From assembly GCF_049341065.1 (NCBI RefSeq), contig NZ_JBMPIX010000003.1, positions 310,001 to 374,000 on the forward strand: DNA of 64,000 nucleotides, in the 5' to 3' direction. Made by a program: the position numbers and the translations under genes. Source of the DNA: Pacificoceanicola sp049341065 (lineage in GTDB: Bacteria > Pseudomonadota > Alphaproteobacteria > Rhodobacterales > Rhodobacteraceae). Shown piece by piece: positions 46,612-55,186 of the stretch; the first letter of the stretch is position 1, and each line of letters opens with the position of its first letter. The notes under the pieces are model-generated. The model ran no database searches. It saw only the letters and a program-made list of their open reading frames with translations, and was not told the origin of the DNA.

Positions 46612-47844
46612 ATGAACAAGATCAGCCCCGAAGCCCCAAGTCTCAAACCCAAGGATGCCCCCGATCTGGGGCGGTTCGATTGGGAAGACGCCTTTCGCCT
46701 GACCGACCAGCTGAGCGATGAGGAACGGATGTTGGCCGATGGCGCCCGCGCCTTTGCGCAAGAAAAGCTGGCGCCGCGGATCATTCAGGCCTTTGAAGAG
46801 GAAACCGTCGCGCCCGAGGTTTTTGCCGAAATGGGTGAAATGGGTCTCTTGGGCGTGACCGTGCCCGAGGAATACGGCGGGATCGGGTCGTCTTATGTGG
46901 CCTACGGTCTGGTTGCCCGCGAGATCGAGCGGGTCGATTCCGGCTATCGCAGCATGATGAGCGTACAATCCAGTCTCGTCATGTATCCGATCTATGCCTA
47001 TGGATCCGAAGAGCAGCGGCAGAAATACCTGCCCAAACTGGCCAGCGGCGAATGGATCGGCTGTTTCGGCCTGACCGAACCGGACGCCGGGTCTGATCCC
47101 GGCAGCATGAAGACCCGCGCCGAAAAGATCGATGGGGGATACAAGCTGACCGGCTCCAAGATGTGGATCTCCAACGCGCCGATTGCCGATGTCTTCGTCG
47201 TCTGGGCTAAATCGGACGCTCATGGCGGCAAGATTCGTGGCTTCGTTCTGGAAAAGGGAACAAAGGGGCTGAGCGCGCCGAAGATCGGCAACAAACTCAG
47301 CCTGCGCGCCTCGGTCACCGGTGAGATCGTGCTGGACGGTGTCGAGGTTTCAGAAGAGGCGCTTTTGCCGCATGTGGAAGGGCTGAAAGGCCCGTTTGGC
47401 TGTTTGAACCGGGCGCGCTATGGCATCGCTTGGGGCGCCTTGGGCGCTGCGGAATTCTGCTGGCACGCAGCGCGCCAGTACGGGTTGGACCGCAAGCAGT
47501 TCAACAAGCCGCTGGCGCAGACGCAGCTGTTCCAGCGCAAACTGGCCGATATGCAGACCGAAATCAGCCTTGGCCTGCAGGGTTGCCTGCGGGTTGGTCG
47601 CCTGATGGACGAGGCCAAGGCCGCGCCCGAGATGATCAGCATTCTCAAACGCAACAACTGCGGCAAGGCGCTGGATATCGCGCGGATGGCGCGGGACATG
47701 CACGGCGGCAACGGCATTTCCGCCGAATTCCAGGTGATCCGCCACATGCTGAATCTTGAGACCGTGAACACCTACGAGGGCACGCACGACGTTCACGCGT
47801 TGATCCTTGGCCGTGCACAGACAGGGCTTCAGGCGTTTTTCTAA
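46612..47844 (+). CDS. gcdH: Glutaryl-CoA dehydrogenase
   Basis: This 410-residue acyl-CoA dehydrogenase family flavoprotein oxidises and decarboxylates glutaryl-CoA to crotonyl-CoA in lysine, tryptophan and benzoyl-CoA breakdown. It shows the FAD/substrate motifs FGLTEPDAGSDPGSMKT and WISNAPIADVFVVWAK, and the catalytic base Glu389 in the characteristic TYEGTHDVHALILGRAQTG. The start follows AAGGAG. A strong terminator lies directly downstream, so the gene is monocistronic. Confidence 0.94.
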   Translation: MNKISPEAPSLKPKDAPDLGRFDWEDAFRLTDQLSDEERMLADGARAFAQEKLAPRIIQAFEEETVAPEVFAEMGEMGLLGVTVPEEYGGIGSSYVAYGLVAREIERVDSGYRSMMSVQSSLVMYPIYAYGSEEQRQKYLPKLASGEWIGCFGLTEPDAGSDPGSMKTRAEKIDGGYKLTGSKMWISNAPIADVFVVWAKSDAHGGKIRGFVLEKGTKGLSAPKIGNKLSLRASVTGEIVLDGVEVSEEALLPHVEGLKGPFGCLNRARYGIAWGALGAAEFCWHAARQYGLDRKQFNKPLAQTQLFQRKLADMQTEISLGLQGCLRVGRLMDEAKAAPEMISILKRNNCGKALDIARMARDMHGGNGISAEFQVIRHMLNLETVNTYEGTHDVHALILGRAQTGLQAFF

Positions 47845-47880
47845 AATTCATTGAAGCAAAACTTGCAAGATCGTTAAGCA

Positions 47881-47910
47881 AAAGGGCAAGGGGAAACCCT
47901 TGCCCTTTTT
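47881..47910 (+). terminator. Intrinsic terminator after gcdH
   Basis: A perfect 12-bp stem AAAGGGCAAGGG/CCCTTGCCCTTT with a GAAA tetraloop is followed by T residues. Confidence 0.88.
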
Positions 47911-47959
47911 GTGCGAAAGGAATGAAGTCCGGTCAAACCTTTCTGGGAGGACCCATTCC

Positions 47960-49303
47960 ATGAACCTGCATGCAATGCTTGCTGAACGCGCCGGCAACGG
48001 CAAACCCATACGTGTCGGGCTGATTGGCGCCGGGAAATTTGGCTCGATGGTGCTGGCGCAGGCGCGCAAGATCGACGGCTATCATATTGTGGGCGTGGCC
48101 GATCTGGATGTCGGCAAAGTGCGCAAGTCGCTTGCGCGCACCGGCTGGGAAGAGGACGAATACAGCGCCACTTCGCTGAGTGATGCAATGGACACCGGCA
48201 AGACCCATGTGATGGACGACGCCAAGGCGCTTTGCGCTTTTGAAGGGATCGAATGCATCATCGAGGCGACAGGCCATCCGCTGGCCGGAACCCGCCACGC
48301 CTTGGCAGCAATCGAAGGCAACAAGCATATCGTCATGGTCAACGTCGAGGCTGACGTCATGGTCGGCCCGATCCTGGGCAAGATGGCCCGCGACAAAGGC
48401 TTGGTCTATTCCATGGCTTATGGCGATCAGCCTGCGTTCATCTGCGAATTGGTGGATTGGGTGCGCTCTTGCGGCTTTGAATTAACATCCGCCGGTAAGG
48501 GTATGAATTTTCGTCCGGAATATCGTTACTCCACGCCCGACACCGTCTGGGGCTATTTCGGCTGGTCCGAGGAATTCGTCGCCAAGGGGGACTTTAACCC
48601 CAAGATGTACAATTCCTTCACCGATGGCACCAAGGCTGCGATCGAGATGGCCGCCGTGGCCAATGGCACCGGCCTTGACTGTCCGGACGACGGCTTGGCG
48701 TTTTATCCCACCGGCTTGCACGATCTGGCGCAGGTTTTCAAACCGGCTTCGGAGGGGGGGCGTTTGCCCAAGAACGGCCTTGTCGATATCGCCGCCAGTA
48801 TGGAGCCGGACGGGCGCAAGGTGGTCAACAACATCCAGTACGGCATGTTCGTGACTTTCCGCGCCCCCGACGAATACACCCGCGGCTGTTTCGAGCAATA
48901 CGGACTTTTGACCGATAAATCAGGCTGGTACGGGTCGATGTGGCGGCCGTTTCACCTGATCGGCCTTGAAACCTCGGTCTCGGTTCTGTCTGCGGTTCTG
49001 CGCGGTGAACCGACCGGTAGTTCGCGCGAATTCCGCGGCGATGCGGTGGCGACGGCCAAGTCTGACCTCAAGGCAGGCAGCTATCTTGACGGCGAGGGCG
49101 GCTTTGCCACATGGGCCAAGGCGATCCCGGCGACGCAATCGGTTGCCATCGACGCGCTGCCGATGGGGTTGGCGCATCACGTCAAGCTCAAGAATGACAT
49201 CAGGCGCGACCAGATCGTGCGCATGTCGGACGTGGATTTTGTCGATGACCTCGACGTGGTCAAACTGCGGCAAGAGCAGGTCCGCACGATGGGCCCGCGC
49301 TGA
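47960..49303 (+). CDS. COG4091 NAD(P)-dependent oxidoreductase with C-terminal SAF domain
   Basis: This 447-residue protein starts after GGGAGG. An N-terminal Rossmann fold (RVGLIGAGKFGSMV, 18-31) resembles homoserine dehydrogenase. The middle contains the conserved TSAGKGMNFRPEYRYSTPDTVWGYF and MYNSFTDGTKAAIEM segments, and the C-terminal 80 residues form an SAF-like domain (GLAHHVKLKNDIRRDQIVRMSDVDF). Proteins of this type are predicted sugar-acid or homoserine-type dehydrogenases, but I cannot name a substrate. It is transcribed alone. Confidence 0.85.
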   Translation: MNLHAMLAERAGNGKPIRVGLIGAGKFGSMVLAQARKIDGYHIVGVADLDVGKVRKSLARTGWEEDEYSATSLSDAMDTGKTHVMDDAKALCAFEGIECIIEATGHPLAGTRHALAAIEGNKHIVMVNVEADVMVGPILGKMARDKGLVYSMAYGDQPAFICELVDWVRSCGFELTSAGKGMNFRPEYRYSTPDTVWGYFGWSEEFVAKGDFNPKMYNSFTDGTKAAIEMAAVANGTGLDCPDDGLAFYPTGLHDLAQVFKPASEGGRLPKNGLVDIAASMEPDGRKVVNNIQYGMFVTFRAPDEYTRGCFEQYGLLTDKSGWYGSMWRPFHLIGLETSVSVLSAVLRGEPTGSSREFRGDAVATAKSDLKAGSYLDGEGGFATWAKAIPATQSVAIDALPMGLAHHVKLKNDIRRDQIVRMSDVDFVDDLDVVKLRQEQVRTMGPR

Positions 49304-49313
49304 CAATAAATAT

Positions 49314-49338
49314 AGGGCGGAGGATATTTCTCCGCCCT
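49314..49338 (+). terminator. Hairpin after the COG4091 gene
   Basis: AGGGCGGAG pairs perfectly with CTCCGCCCT around a seven-base AT-rich loop just after the stop codon. The T-run is poor, so termination strength is uncertain. Confidence 0.5.
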
Positions 49339-49778
49339 TAGGCTGGGTCAAACGGCACGCGAACGACACGAGCCGTCGGTAAACATCGGCCAGCACCGCA
49401 GTACCCGTTCAAAAAAATCATTTGCCAGTACATTTTATAGGTGTGTTGGGTCGGCGGGATCTCGCAAGGTGCCACAGGTATTGCACCTTGGCCGGAAGTG
49501 AAGACTTGTATTTCAAACACCGTATGAATCTTCACAAATTAGGTGAATAGTACGGCCTATATAATTGATTTATATTTGTAAAAAAACTTGCATTCAAAAT
49601 GCACCTGTCCAGTCCCTACAGCTTCCCCATGTTCACAGGCCTGATCCACTTCGGATAAACGGCAGAATCCGTTACCCAAAATATTTCTAGACAAACGCAC
49701 ATCTCTACCCGAAACTCTTGCTTAAGTTGCATAAGTTTTTTTGAAGCAAGTTTTTTTCACATAGAGGAGGGGCGGAAA
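49339..49778. other. AT-rich gene-free leader of the injection-system operon
   Basis: These 440 bases hold no gene I can support. By my count 91 of 240 bases at 49501-49740 are G or C (38%), far below the flanks. An 8-bp inverted repeat CAAGGTGC/GCACCTTG is at 49465-49490. AAAAAAACTTGC (49580-49591) is repeated inverted inside GAAGCAAGTTTTTTT at 49743-49757. A strong ribosome site GAGGAGGGG ends the stretch. Confidence 0.6.
49717..49757 (+). terminator. Terminator-like attenuator before the injection-system operon
   Basis: CTTGCTT (49717-49723) pairs with AAGCAAG (49744-49750) and is followed by seven T, only 21 bases before the first start codon of the operon. It could attenuate transcription into the operon or end an upstream leader RNA. 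Confidence 0.45.
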
Positions 49779-50162
49779 ATGCCTGAATCTATCGCTTGGT
49801 CTTTGTCTGCCGGAGGCTCTTCCGGCTCAGGTATAAGTGCAGCGGGAACTTTGCTGGTGGACGCCAGTATGTCTGTTTCGCGCAGCTTTGATGCGGCCGG
49901 GGCTGAAACGGATGTTGAGCTGATGATCGACAAGGTCGACAATGTCAGTTTCCTGGCGATTTCCAGTGATCTGAACGACGGGAAAGTGACCGTTCAGGGC
50001 ACCGGCGACAAACGCGCGCTGACCGGGCCGATTGTTCTGTTTGGCGAGGCGGTCAAGCTGTTCGCCACGGATCTGTCCGTTGTCAAAGTCCAGAACACAT
50101 CCCCCGACAAGGCGGCACATCTGACGATCCTCGTGGGATTGAACATCGTTTCCACGCCCTGA
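49779..50162 (+). CDS. Unrecognised 127-residue first protein of the eCIS operon
   Basis: I do not recognise this protein. It has no signal peptide or membrane segment. It is rich in Ser, Gly, Val and Asp with alternating hydrophobic residues (VELMIDKVDNVSFLAISSDL), suggesting an all-beta fold, and ends AAHLTILVGLNIVSTP. It starts after GAGGAGGGG and precedes the sheath gene by 70 bases. By position it could be a small structural piece (cap, collar or decoration). Confidence 0.7.
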   Translation: MPESIAWSLSAGGSSGSGISAAGTLLVDASMSVSRSFDAAGAETDVELMIDKVDNVSFLAISSDLNDGKVTVQGTGDKRALTGPIVLFGEAVKLFATDLSVVKVQNTSPDKAAHLTILVGLNIVSTP

Positions 50163-50232
50163 GTCCGGGCGCCTTTCCAGCGGGCCGCGCGGCGCGCCCT
50201 TTACCTGATCCTTGGAACCGAAGGAGCTGCCA

Positions 50233-51828
50233 ATGGCTATCAATCCAACCTATCCCGGCGTTTACGTGCAAGAAGTCGACAGCGGCGTCCGGACGCTGGC
50301 GGGCGTTCCGACCTCGATCGCGGCATTCGTGGGGCGCACGAAAAAAGGGCCGGTGGACGCGCCCACCGCCTGTTTCAACTATGGCGAATTCACCAGACGT
50401 TTTGGCGGGCTGGATATCAACAGCACGGTCAGCTACGCGGTCGAAGATTTCTTTGCCAATGGCGGCGGCCAGTGTGAAATCGTCCGGTTGTATACGCCCG
50501 AAGCCGAGGACAACGACGGCTATGCCGCGTTCGATCACGGCTCGCTCAAGGTGCGCGCGGCAAGTCCGGGCAGTTGGGGCAACAGCCTGACGGCGGAAAT
50601 CACCTATCCCAAGGACAGCGACCCCGAAGGCGCCAAGGCCGTGGCCCAACGCTATGGCGTCAGCGAAGACGATCTGTTCGATCTGACGATTGTCGACAGC
50701 GCCACCAATGCGCGGGAAGTGTATCGCAACCTGTCCGTCAAAGAGGACGCCGGGGAAATCCGGTATGACCGGCAGATAGAGGGATCGAGCCTGATCAGCT
50801 TTACGCCCGACGGCGACGGTCTTGCGCAGTTTGACAATGCCCGCCCGGCGAAAACCGCCGTGGATACGCCGATCGAGGCGGACGGCGGAAGCGACGGGAT
50901 CGCCCTGAGCGAGGCCACCTACCTTGGTGACCCCGACAAGAAGACCGGCATCCATGCCCTGCGCAAGGCAGATATCTTTAACCTGCTGTGCATCCCGCCG
51001 GATCAACGCGACGGTGATTTGCTGAAATCCGTGCGAGAAGCGGCAGTCAAACTTTGCTCCGAAGAACGGGCGCTTTTGATCGTCGATCCGCTCAAAGCCT
51101 GGGACAAGAACCCGGCAGAAGCGGCAAGCAAGGTCAAGACAGACCAGTTGAACGCCGATGACCAGGTTCTCTCGCTGACCTATGCCGATTACGCCGCGCT
51201 TTATTTCCCGCGCCTGCGCAAACGCGACCGATTGCGCGGCGGGCAGGTGGACACCTTTCCCCCCTGCGGCGTGGTTGCCGGTGTCATGGCGCGCACGGAT
51301 GTGAACCGGGGCGTGTTCAAGGCGCCTGCGGGGCTGGGCGCCACAATTTCCGGCGTCGACGGGCTGACGGTCAACCTGACCGACAACGAAAACGGTCTGC
51401 TCAATCCGATTGGCGTGAATTGCCTGCGCTCCTTCCCGAACATCGGGCGGGTGGTCTGGGGCGCGCGCACGCTGAAAGGCTCGGATCAGTTGTCACACGA
51501 CTACAAATATGTCTCGGTCCGCCGTCTGGCGCTGTTCATCGAGGAAAGCCTGTTCCGCGGCACGCAATGGGTGGTTTTTGAGGGCAACGACGAACCGCTC
51601 TGGGCACAGATCCGGCTTTCGGTCGGTTCGTTCATGCAGCGGCTGTTTTTGCAAGGCGCCTTTCAAGGGGCCAGCCCGAAAGAGGCTTATTTCGTCAAAT
51701 GCGATGCCGAGACCACGACGCAGGACGACATCAACCGGGGCATTGTGAACATCTCTGTCGGGTTCGCCCCACTGCAACCGGCCGAGTTCGTCATGATCTC
51801 GATCCAGCAAATTCGCAGCGCGAGCTAA
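50233..51828 (+). CDS. Contractile injection system sheath protein
   Basis: This 531-residue protein matches the phage tail sheath (gp18/FI-like) family. The N-terminus MAINPTYPGVYVQEVDSGVR and the GVPTSIAAFVGRTKKGP segment are characteristic, and the C-terminal domain shows NCLRSFPNIGRVVWGARTL, KYVSVRRLALFIEESLFRG and NISVGFAPLQPAEFV. The sheath contracts to drive the tube into a target. The ATG at 50233 follows AAGGAG. Only one sheath gene is present, unlike the three of the PVC/Afp systems. Confidence 0.95.
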   Translation: MAINPTYPGVYVQEVDSGVRTLAGVPTSIAAFVGRTKKGPVDAPTACFNYGEFTRRFGGLDINSTVSYAVEDFFANGGGQCEIVRLYTPEAEDNDGYAAFDHGSLKVRAASPGSWGNSLTAEITYPKDSDPEGAKAVAQRYGVSEDDLFDLTIVDSATNAREVYRNLSVKEDAGEIRYDRQIEGSSLISFTPDGDGLAQFDNARPAKTAVDTPIEADGGSDGIALSEATYLGDPDKKTGIHALRKADIFNLLCIPPDQRDGDLLKSVREAAVKLCSEERALLIVDPLKAWDKNPAEAASKVKTDQLNADDQVLSLTYADYAALYFPRLRKRDRLRGGQVDTFPPCGVVAGVMARTDVNRGVFKAPAGLGATISGVDGLTVNLTDNENGLLNPIGVNCLRSFPNIGRVVWGARTLKGSDQLSHDYKYVSVRRLALFIEESLFRGTQWVVFEGNDEPLWAQIRLSVGSFMQRLFLQGAFQGASPKEAYFVKCDAETTTQDDINRGIVNISVGFAPLQPAEFVMISIQQIRSAS

Positions 51829-51840
51829 GGAGATTTTCAC

Positions 51841-52371
51841 ATGCCGATGTTCAAAACCAACAGTGACCGCTTTGACCCCTACAAGACCTATAAATTCCTG
51901 ATCAAGTTCGAGCCCGGCGGCGATGTGGTGGCCGGGGTCAGCAAGTGTTCGGCCCTCAAGCGCACGACCGAGGTGGTCAAACACCGCGAAGGCGGCGATC
52001 CTTCGACCTCGCGCAAATCGCCCGGCCAGACGGAATTTGACGGGATCACGCTGGAACGCGGGGTGACCCATGACAAGCAGTTCCAGAACTGGGTCAGCAA
52101 GGTGTGGAACTTTGGCGCCGGGCGCGGGGCCGAAGTGTCGCTCAAGGATTTTCGCCGCAACCTGATCATCGAATTGATGAACGAGGCGGGGCAGGTGGTG
52201 CTGAGCTATAACCTTTACCGCTGCTGGCCATCGGAATTCACCGCCTTGCCGGATCTGGATGCCTCGACCAGCGCGGTGGCGATCCAGACCCTCAAGATCG
52301 AACTGGAAGGCTGGGAATTGGACGAAGGACATCCGGAGCCCAAAGAGCCCAAGCTTGATTTCGCGGAGTGA
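51841..52371 (+). CDS. Inner tube protein (gp19-like)
   Basis: This 176-residue protein belongs to the T4 gp19-like tail-tube family. It has the N-terminal FDPYKTYKFLIKFEPGG, GVSKCSALKRTTEVVKHREGGD, and the C-terminal QTLKIELEGWEL of tube proteins. Its hexameric rings form the inner tube that carries cargo. It begins 12 bases after the sheath gene. Confidence 0.93.
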   Translation: MPMFKTNSDRFDPYKTYKFLIKFEPGGDVVAGVSKCSALKRTTEVVKHREGGDPSTSRKSPGQTEFDGITLERGVTHDKQFQNWVSKVWNFGAGRGAEVSLKDFRRNLIIELMNEAGQVVLSYNLYRCWPSEFTALPDLDASTSAVAIQTLKIELEGWELDEGHPEPKEPKLDFAE

Positions 52372-52374
52372 TGC

Positions 52375-53088
52375 ATGATGTTCGAAGCTCCGTCACGGCT
52401 CGGCGCGTCAGCGTTGATCGACCTGTCGGAAGCGGCGGCGCGGATGTCGCCTGCGGCCTGGTCCGTCGCCTTGTTGCGCGCTGGGTACCCCGAAGCCCAG
52501 CCCGCTGACATATGCGCCCTGCCTTTAGGCAGCCGTGATCAGCTGGTGGTGGCGCTGCGCGGGGTCAACCGCGGCGCCTCTTTTCGCGCTGAACCCGAGT
52601 GCCCGGACTGCCATACGATTTTCGAGCTGAGCTTTTCTGCCGAGCAGGTTGGCTATGGCCACTTGCCCACCGCCGACCCGGCCTTTCAAGAGACCGAGAT
52701 CGACGGCAAGACCGTCCTGCTGCGCCCCGTCACCTTGGCGGACCTTCAGGCAGTCGAACAACTGCCCACCCCCGAGGCCGCCGCTGCGCATCTGGCAGAG
52801 CAGGTCACCGGCGGACGCATCGCCTTGGGCCCGGCGCTCAGCGCGGCGCTTGAGGCGCGCGATCCCTTGGCGGATATCTGGGTGTCTTGCACCTGCGCGG
52901 AATGCGGCAGCGAACAGGCCATCGCCTTTGATCCGGTGGCTTTCGTGGCGCACGAGATTCGCCAGATGGCGCAAAGGATCCTGCGGGACGTGGTCGAGAT
53001 CGCCCGCATCTTTCATTGGTCCGAGCGTGATATTCTGGAAATGCCCGAAGCCCGCCGCGCCTTTTACCTTTCAGAAGCGCTGGCATGA
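52375..53088 (+). CDS. Four-cysteine eCIS structural protein
   Basis: This 237-residue protein has two pairs of cysteines spaced like a zinc ribbon: CPDC (76, 79) and CTCAEC (174 and 177 as the spaced pair). It resembles T4-type baseplate/hub proteins with zinc-finger insertions found in eCIS operons, but I cannot assign it to a named family with certainty. It starts three bases after the tube gene and overlaps the next gene by four bases. Confidence 0.8.
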   Translation: MMFEAPSRLGASALIDLSEAAARMSPAAWSVALLRAGYPEAQPADICALPLGSRDQLVVALRGVNRGASFRAEPECPDCHTIFELSFSAEQVGYGHLPTADPAFQETEIDGKTVLLRPVTLADLQAVEQLPTPEAAAAHLAEQVTGGRIALGPALSAALEARDPLADIWVSCTCAECGSEQAIAFDPVAFVAHEIRQMAQRILRDVVEIARIFHWSERDILEMPEARRAFYLSEALA

Positions 53089-53954
53089 GCCGGTTTCTCG
53101 ACCATATCGCCGCCAAAGGGCTTGGCGCCTTGCCCGCGCTCAGCCCCCGGCAACCTCAGCCGTTTGAGAACAGCCAAGGGGAGGAGACTTTTTTCGACAC
53201 CTCGGCGGATGTTGCTCCGCTACGCAACAGTGGACTCAGTGAGAGATCAAATACGCCCGCTCACGCGCCTTTGACGCCCGAGGCGCCGACGACGCCATCG
53301 GTTCATGCGCCTCAAAGCCCAACTTCTCATCCGTTGCACACTGCGCCCGCCACCCCGACGACCGCCGCTCCGACTTTGGCTGCCTCGGTTTCGGCGCCGC
53401 GTGCGATGCGCCGCGCGGCTGAAGGCACCGCCGCCACCACCCCGACCGCAACGCCCAGCGCCGCGCCGCGCGCCACAGCGCCCACGGCAGCCAGTCAGGC
53501 GCCCGGGCCTTCCCAGATGACCAACCCGGCGTCCCCCAGCCAACCGGCGCCATTGCAGGCCGCCATCGACCCTGCGCCAACGGCGATGCAATCCACAGAT
53601 CCCATACCTCTTGCACCGCCCGTGGTGGAACCTGCCAAACCGCCAGAACGCGACCAGCCCATGATGGACCGCGCGTCCGAACCCGCGCCCGTCGCTTCGC
53701 CTCTGGCGCAAGCCCCCGAAACGCCGCGCGCTTTGGTTGAGACAGATACGCCTCCCAAACCGATCTTGCCGCAGCCCCCGGCAGCGGCCCAACCCTCTGT
53801 CCCGAAGCAGGCCACGCAGACGGTCATCGACGTGCAGATCGGCTCGGTCGAGGTGATCTTTGACGCACCGCCGCAACCAGCCCCGCAACCGGCAAAACCC
53901 ATAGGCCAGCCGGGTATCTCGCTGGATGAGTTTCTCGACGGAGGGCGCTCATGA
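53085..53954 (+). CDS. Pro/Ala/Thr-rich disordered eCIS protein
   Basis: This 289-residue protein has a short ordered N-terminus (MSRFLDHIAAKGLGALPAL), about 210 residues of low-complexity Pro/Ala/Thr/Ser sequence, and a conserved-looking C-terminus (VIDVQIGSVEVIFDAP ... GISLDEFLDGGRS). It is likely a flexible linker that docks two partners with its ends. It overlaps both neighbours by four bases. The function is unknown. Confidence 0.78.
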   Translation: MSRFLDHIAAKGLGALPALSPRQPQPFENSQGEETFFDTSADVAPLRNSGLSERSNTPAHAPLTPEAPTTPSVHAPQSPTSHPLHTAPATPTTAAPTLAASVSAPRAMRRAAEGTAATTPTATPSAAPRATAPTAASQAPGPSQMTNPASPSQPAPLQAAIDPAPTAMQSTDPIPLAPPVVEPAKPPERDQPMMDRASEPAPVASPLAQAPETPRALVETDTPPKPILPQPPAAAQPSVPKQATQTVIDVQIGSVEVIFDAPPQPAPQPAKPIGQPGISLDEFLDGGRS

Positions 53955-55186
53955 GCAATGTGCTGGCCATTCCGACAGTGACAGCCGCCTTTTCGCGGCG
54001 GCTATTGGAGGCGGCCAGCACGGCGGTCAACAACGCCAATGTGCGCGTCGGCACACCCTCGGCCAAACTGGCAGAAGACGCCAATCCGCTGGTCAATCTG
54101 CACCTGTTCCGGGTGGCGCCGAACCCGGCTTTGGTCAATGCCCATCTGCCCACCCATAATTCTCAGGCAGGGCAGGTTGCCCGGGCGCAGCTGGCGCTGG
54201 ATCTCAACTATGTGCTGACCTTCTACGGCAGCCATGACACCTATGAGCCCGAGCGCATGCTGTCCGAGGTCCTGCTTTCGATGGAGACACGCCCGGGTCT
54301 GGGCCCCAATACCGTCAAGGCGGCCATCGACAATACCGCCGTGCTGGCCGGCAGCGATCTGGACAAGGCGCTGTCGCGGCTGCGGGTGACGCGGCAACTG
54401 CATAATATCGATGAATTCTCCAAGATCTGGTCGATCTTCTATCAGGTGCCTTACGCGATCTCGCTGGTCTACGAGGTCAGCCATGTGGTGATCGAGGAAC
54501 AGACCAACCAGGCGCCGTCGCTTCCTGTCGCCATGGTGCGCAATTGGGTTGCGCCGCTGGCCAACCTGCGACTGGACAGCGCGACGGGGCCGGATGGAAG
54601 CCTGCCGGTTCTGGGCGGAACGCTGGTGATCGACGGGCAGGGACTTGGCAAAACCGGGCTGGGGCTTGAGGCTGACGGCATCGCGCTTAGCGGGTTTGCC
54701 CAATCGCCGGAACGGATCACCCTGCCACTGACCGCCGCCAGCTTTGGCGGGACGGCCCCCAAGGCGGGTTTGCACCGGGTGCAGGCGGTGATGCCCGGCG
54801 CGCCGGACCAACCCGCGCATCTGGCCTATCGTTCAAACGCCATCGCCTTTGCCCTGCATCCCAGCATCGTGCCCGGCGCGGTCACGGCGCCGCCGGGCGG
54901 CGACACGGCAACCGGATCGATCAAGGTGACGTTTTCACCTGTCGTTGGATCGGATCAAGAGGTGCGGCTGCTTCTGGATTCCCGCGATCCTGCCAAACCC
55001 GGGCAAGTTGCCTTGCCCGGGCGCGCTCCGGTGCCGGACGGAGCGGACGCCGCCCAACTCGATTTCGACTTCAAGGATCTGCCGCGCGGCACCTATCTGG
55101 TGCGGGCAGATGTCGACGGGTTGGTCAGCCCGGTGACTCTGGACCCGGCGACGCAACAGATCAACGGACCGGAGGCGGCGATATGA
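53951..55186 (+). CDS. DUF4255 (Pvc16/Afp16-like) tube-terminator protein
   Basis: This is a 411-residue protein. Residues 10-200 match the DUF4255 or Pvc16 N-terminal domain (LVNLHLFRVAPNPALVNAHLPT, LALDLNYVLTFYGSHDTYEPERMLS). Afp16 sets tube length and caps the particle in related systems. The C-terminal half looks like one or two Ig-like domains (about 205-400), absent from short Afp16 proteins. It overlaps both neighbours by four bases. Confidence 0.88.
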   Translation: MSNVLAIPTVTAAFSRRLLEAASTAVNNANVRVGTPSAKLAEDANPLVNLHLFRVAPNPALVNAHLPTHNSQAGQVARAQLALDLNYVLTFYGSHDTYEPERMLSEVLLSMETRPGLGPNTVKAAIDNTAVLAGSDLDKALSRLRVTRQLHNIDEFSKIWSIFYQVPYAISLVYEVSHVVIEEQTNQAPSLPVAMVRNWVAPLANLRLDSATGPDGSLPVLGGTLVIDGQGLGKTGLGLEADGIALSGFAQSPERITLPLTAASFGGTAPKAGLHRVQAVMPGAPDQPAHLAYRSNAIAFALHPSIVPGAVTAPPGGDTATGSIKVTFSPVVGSDQEVRLLLDSRDPAKPGQVALPGRAPVPDGADAAQLDFDFKDLPRGTYLVRADVDGLVSPVTLDPATQQINGPEAAI

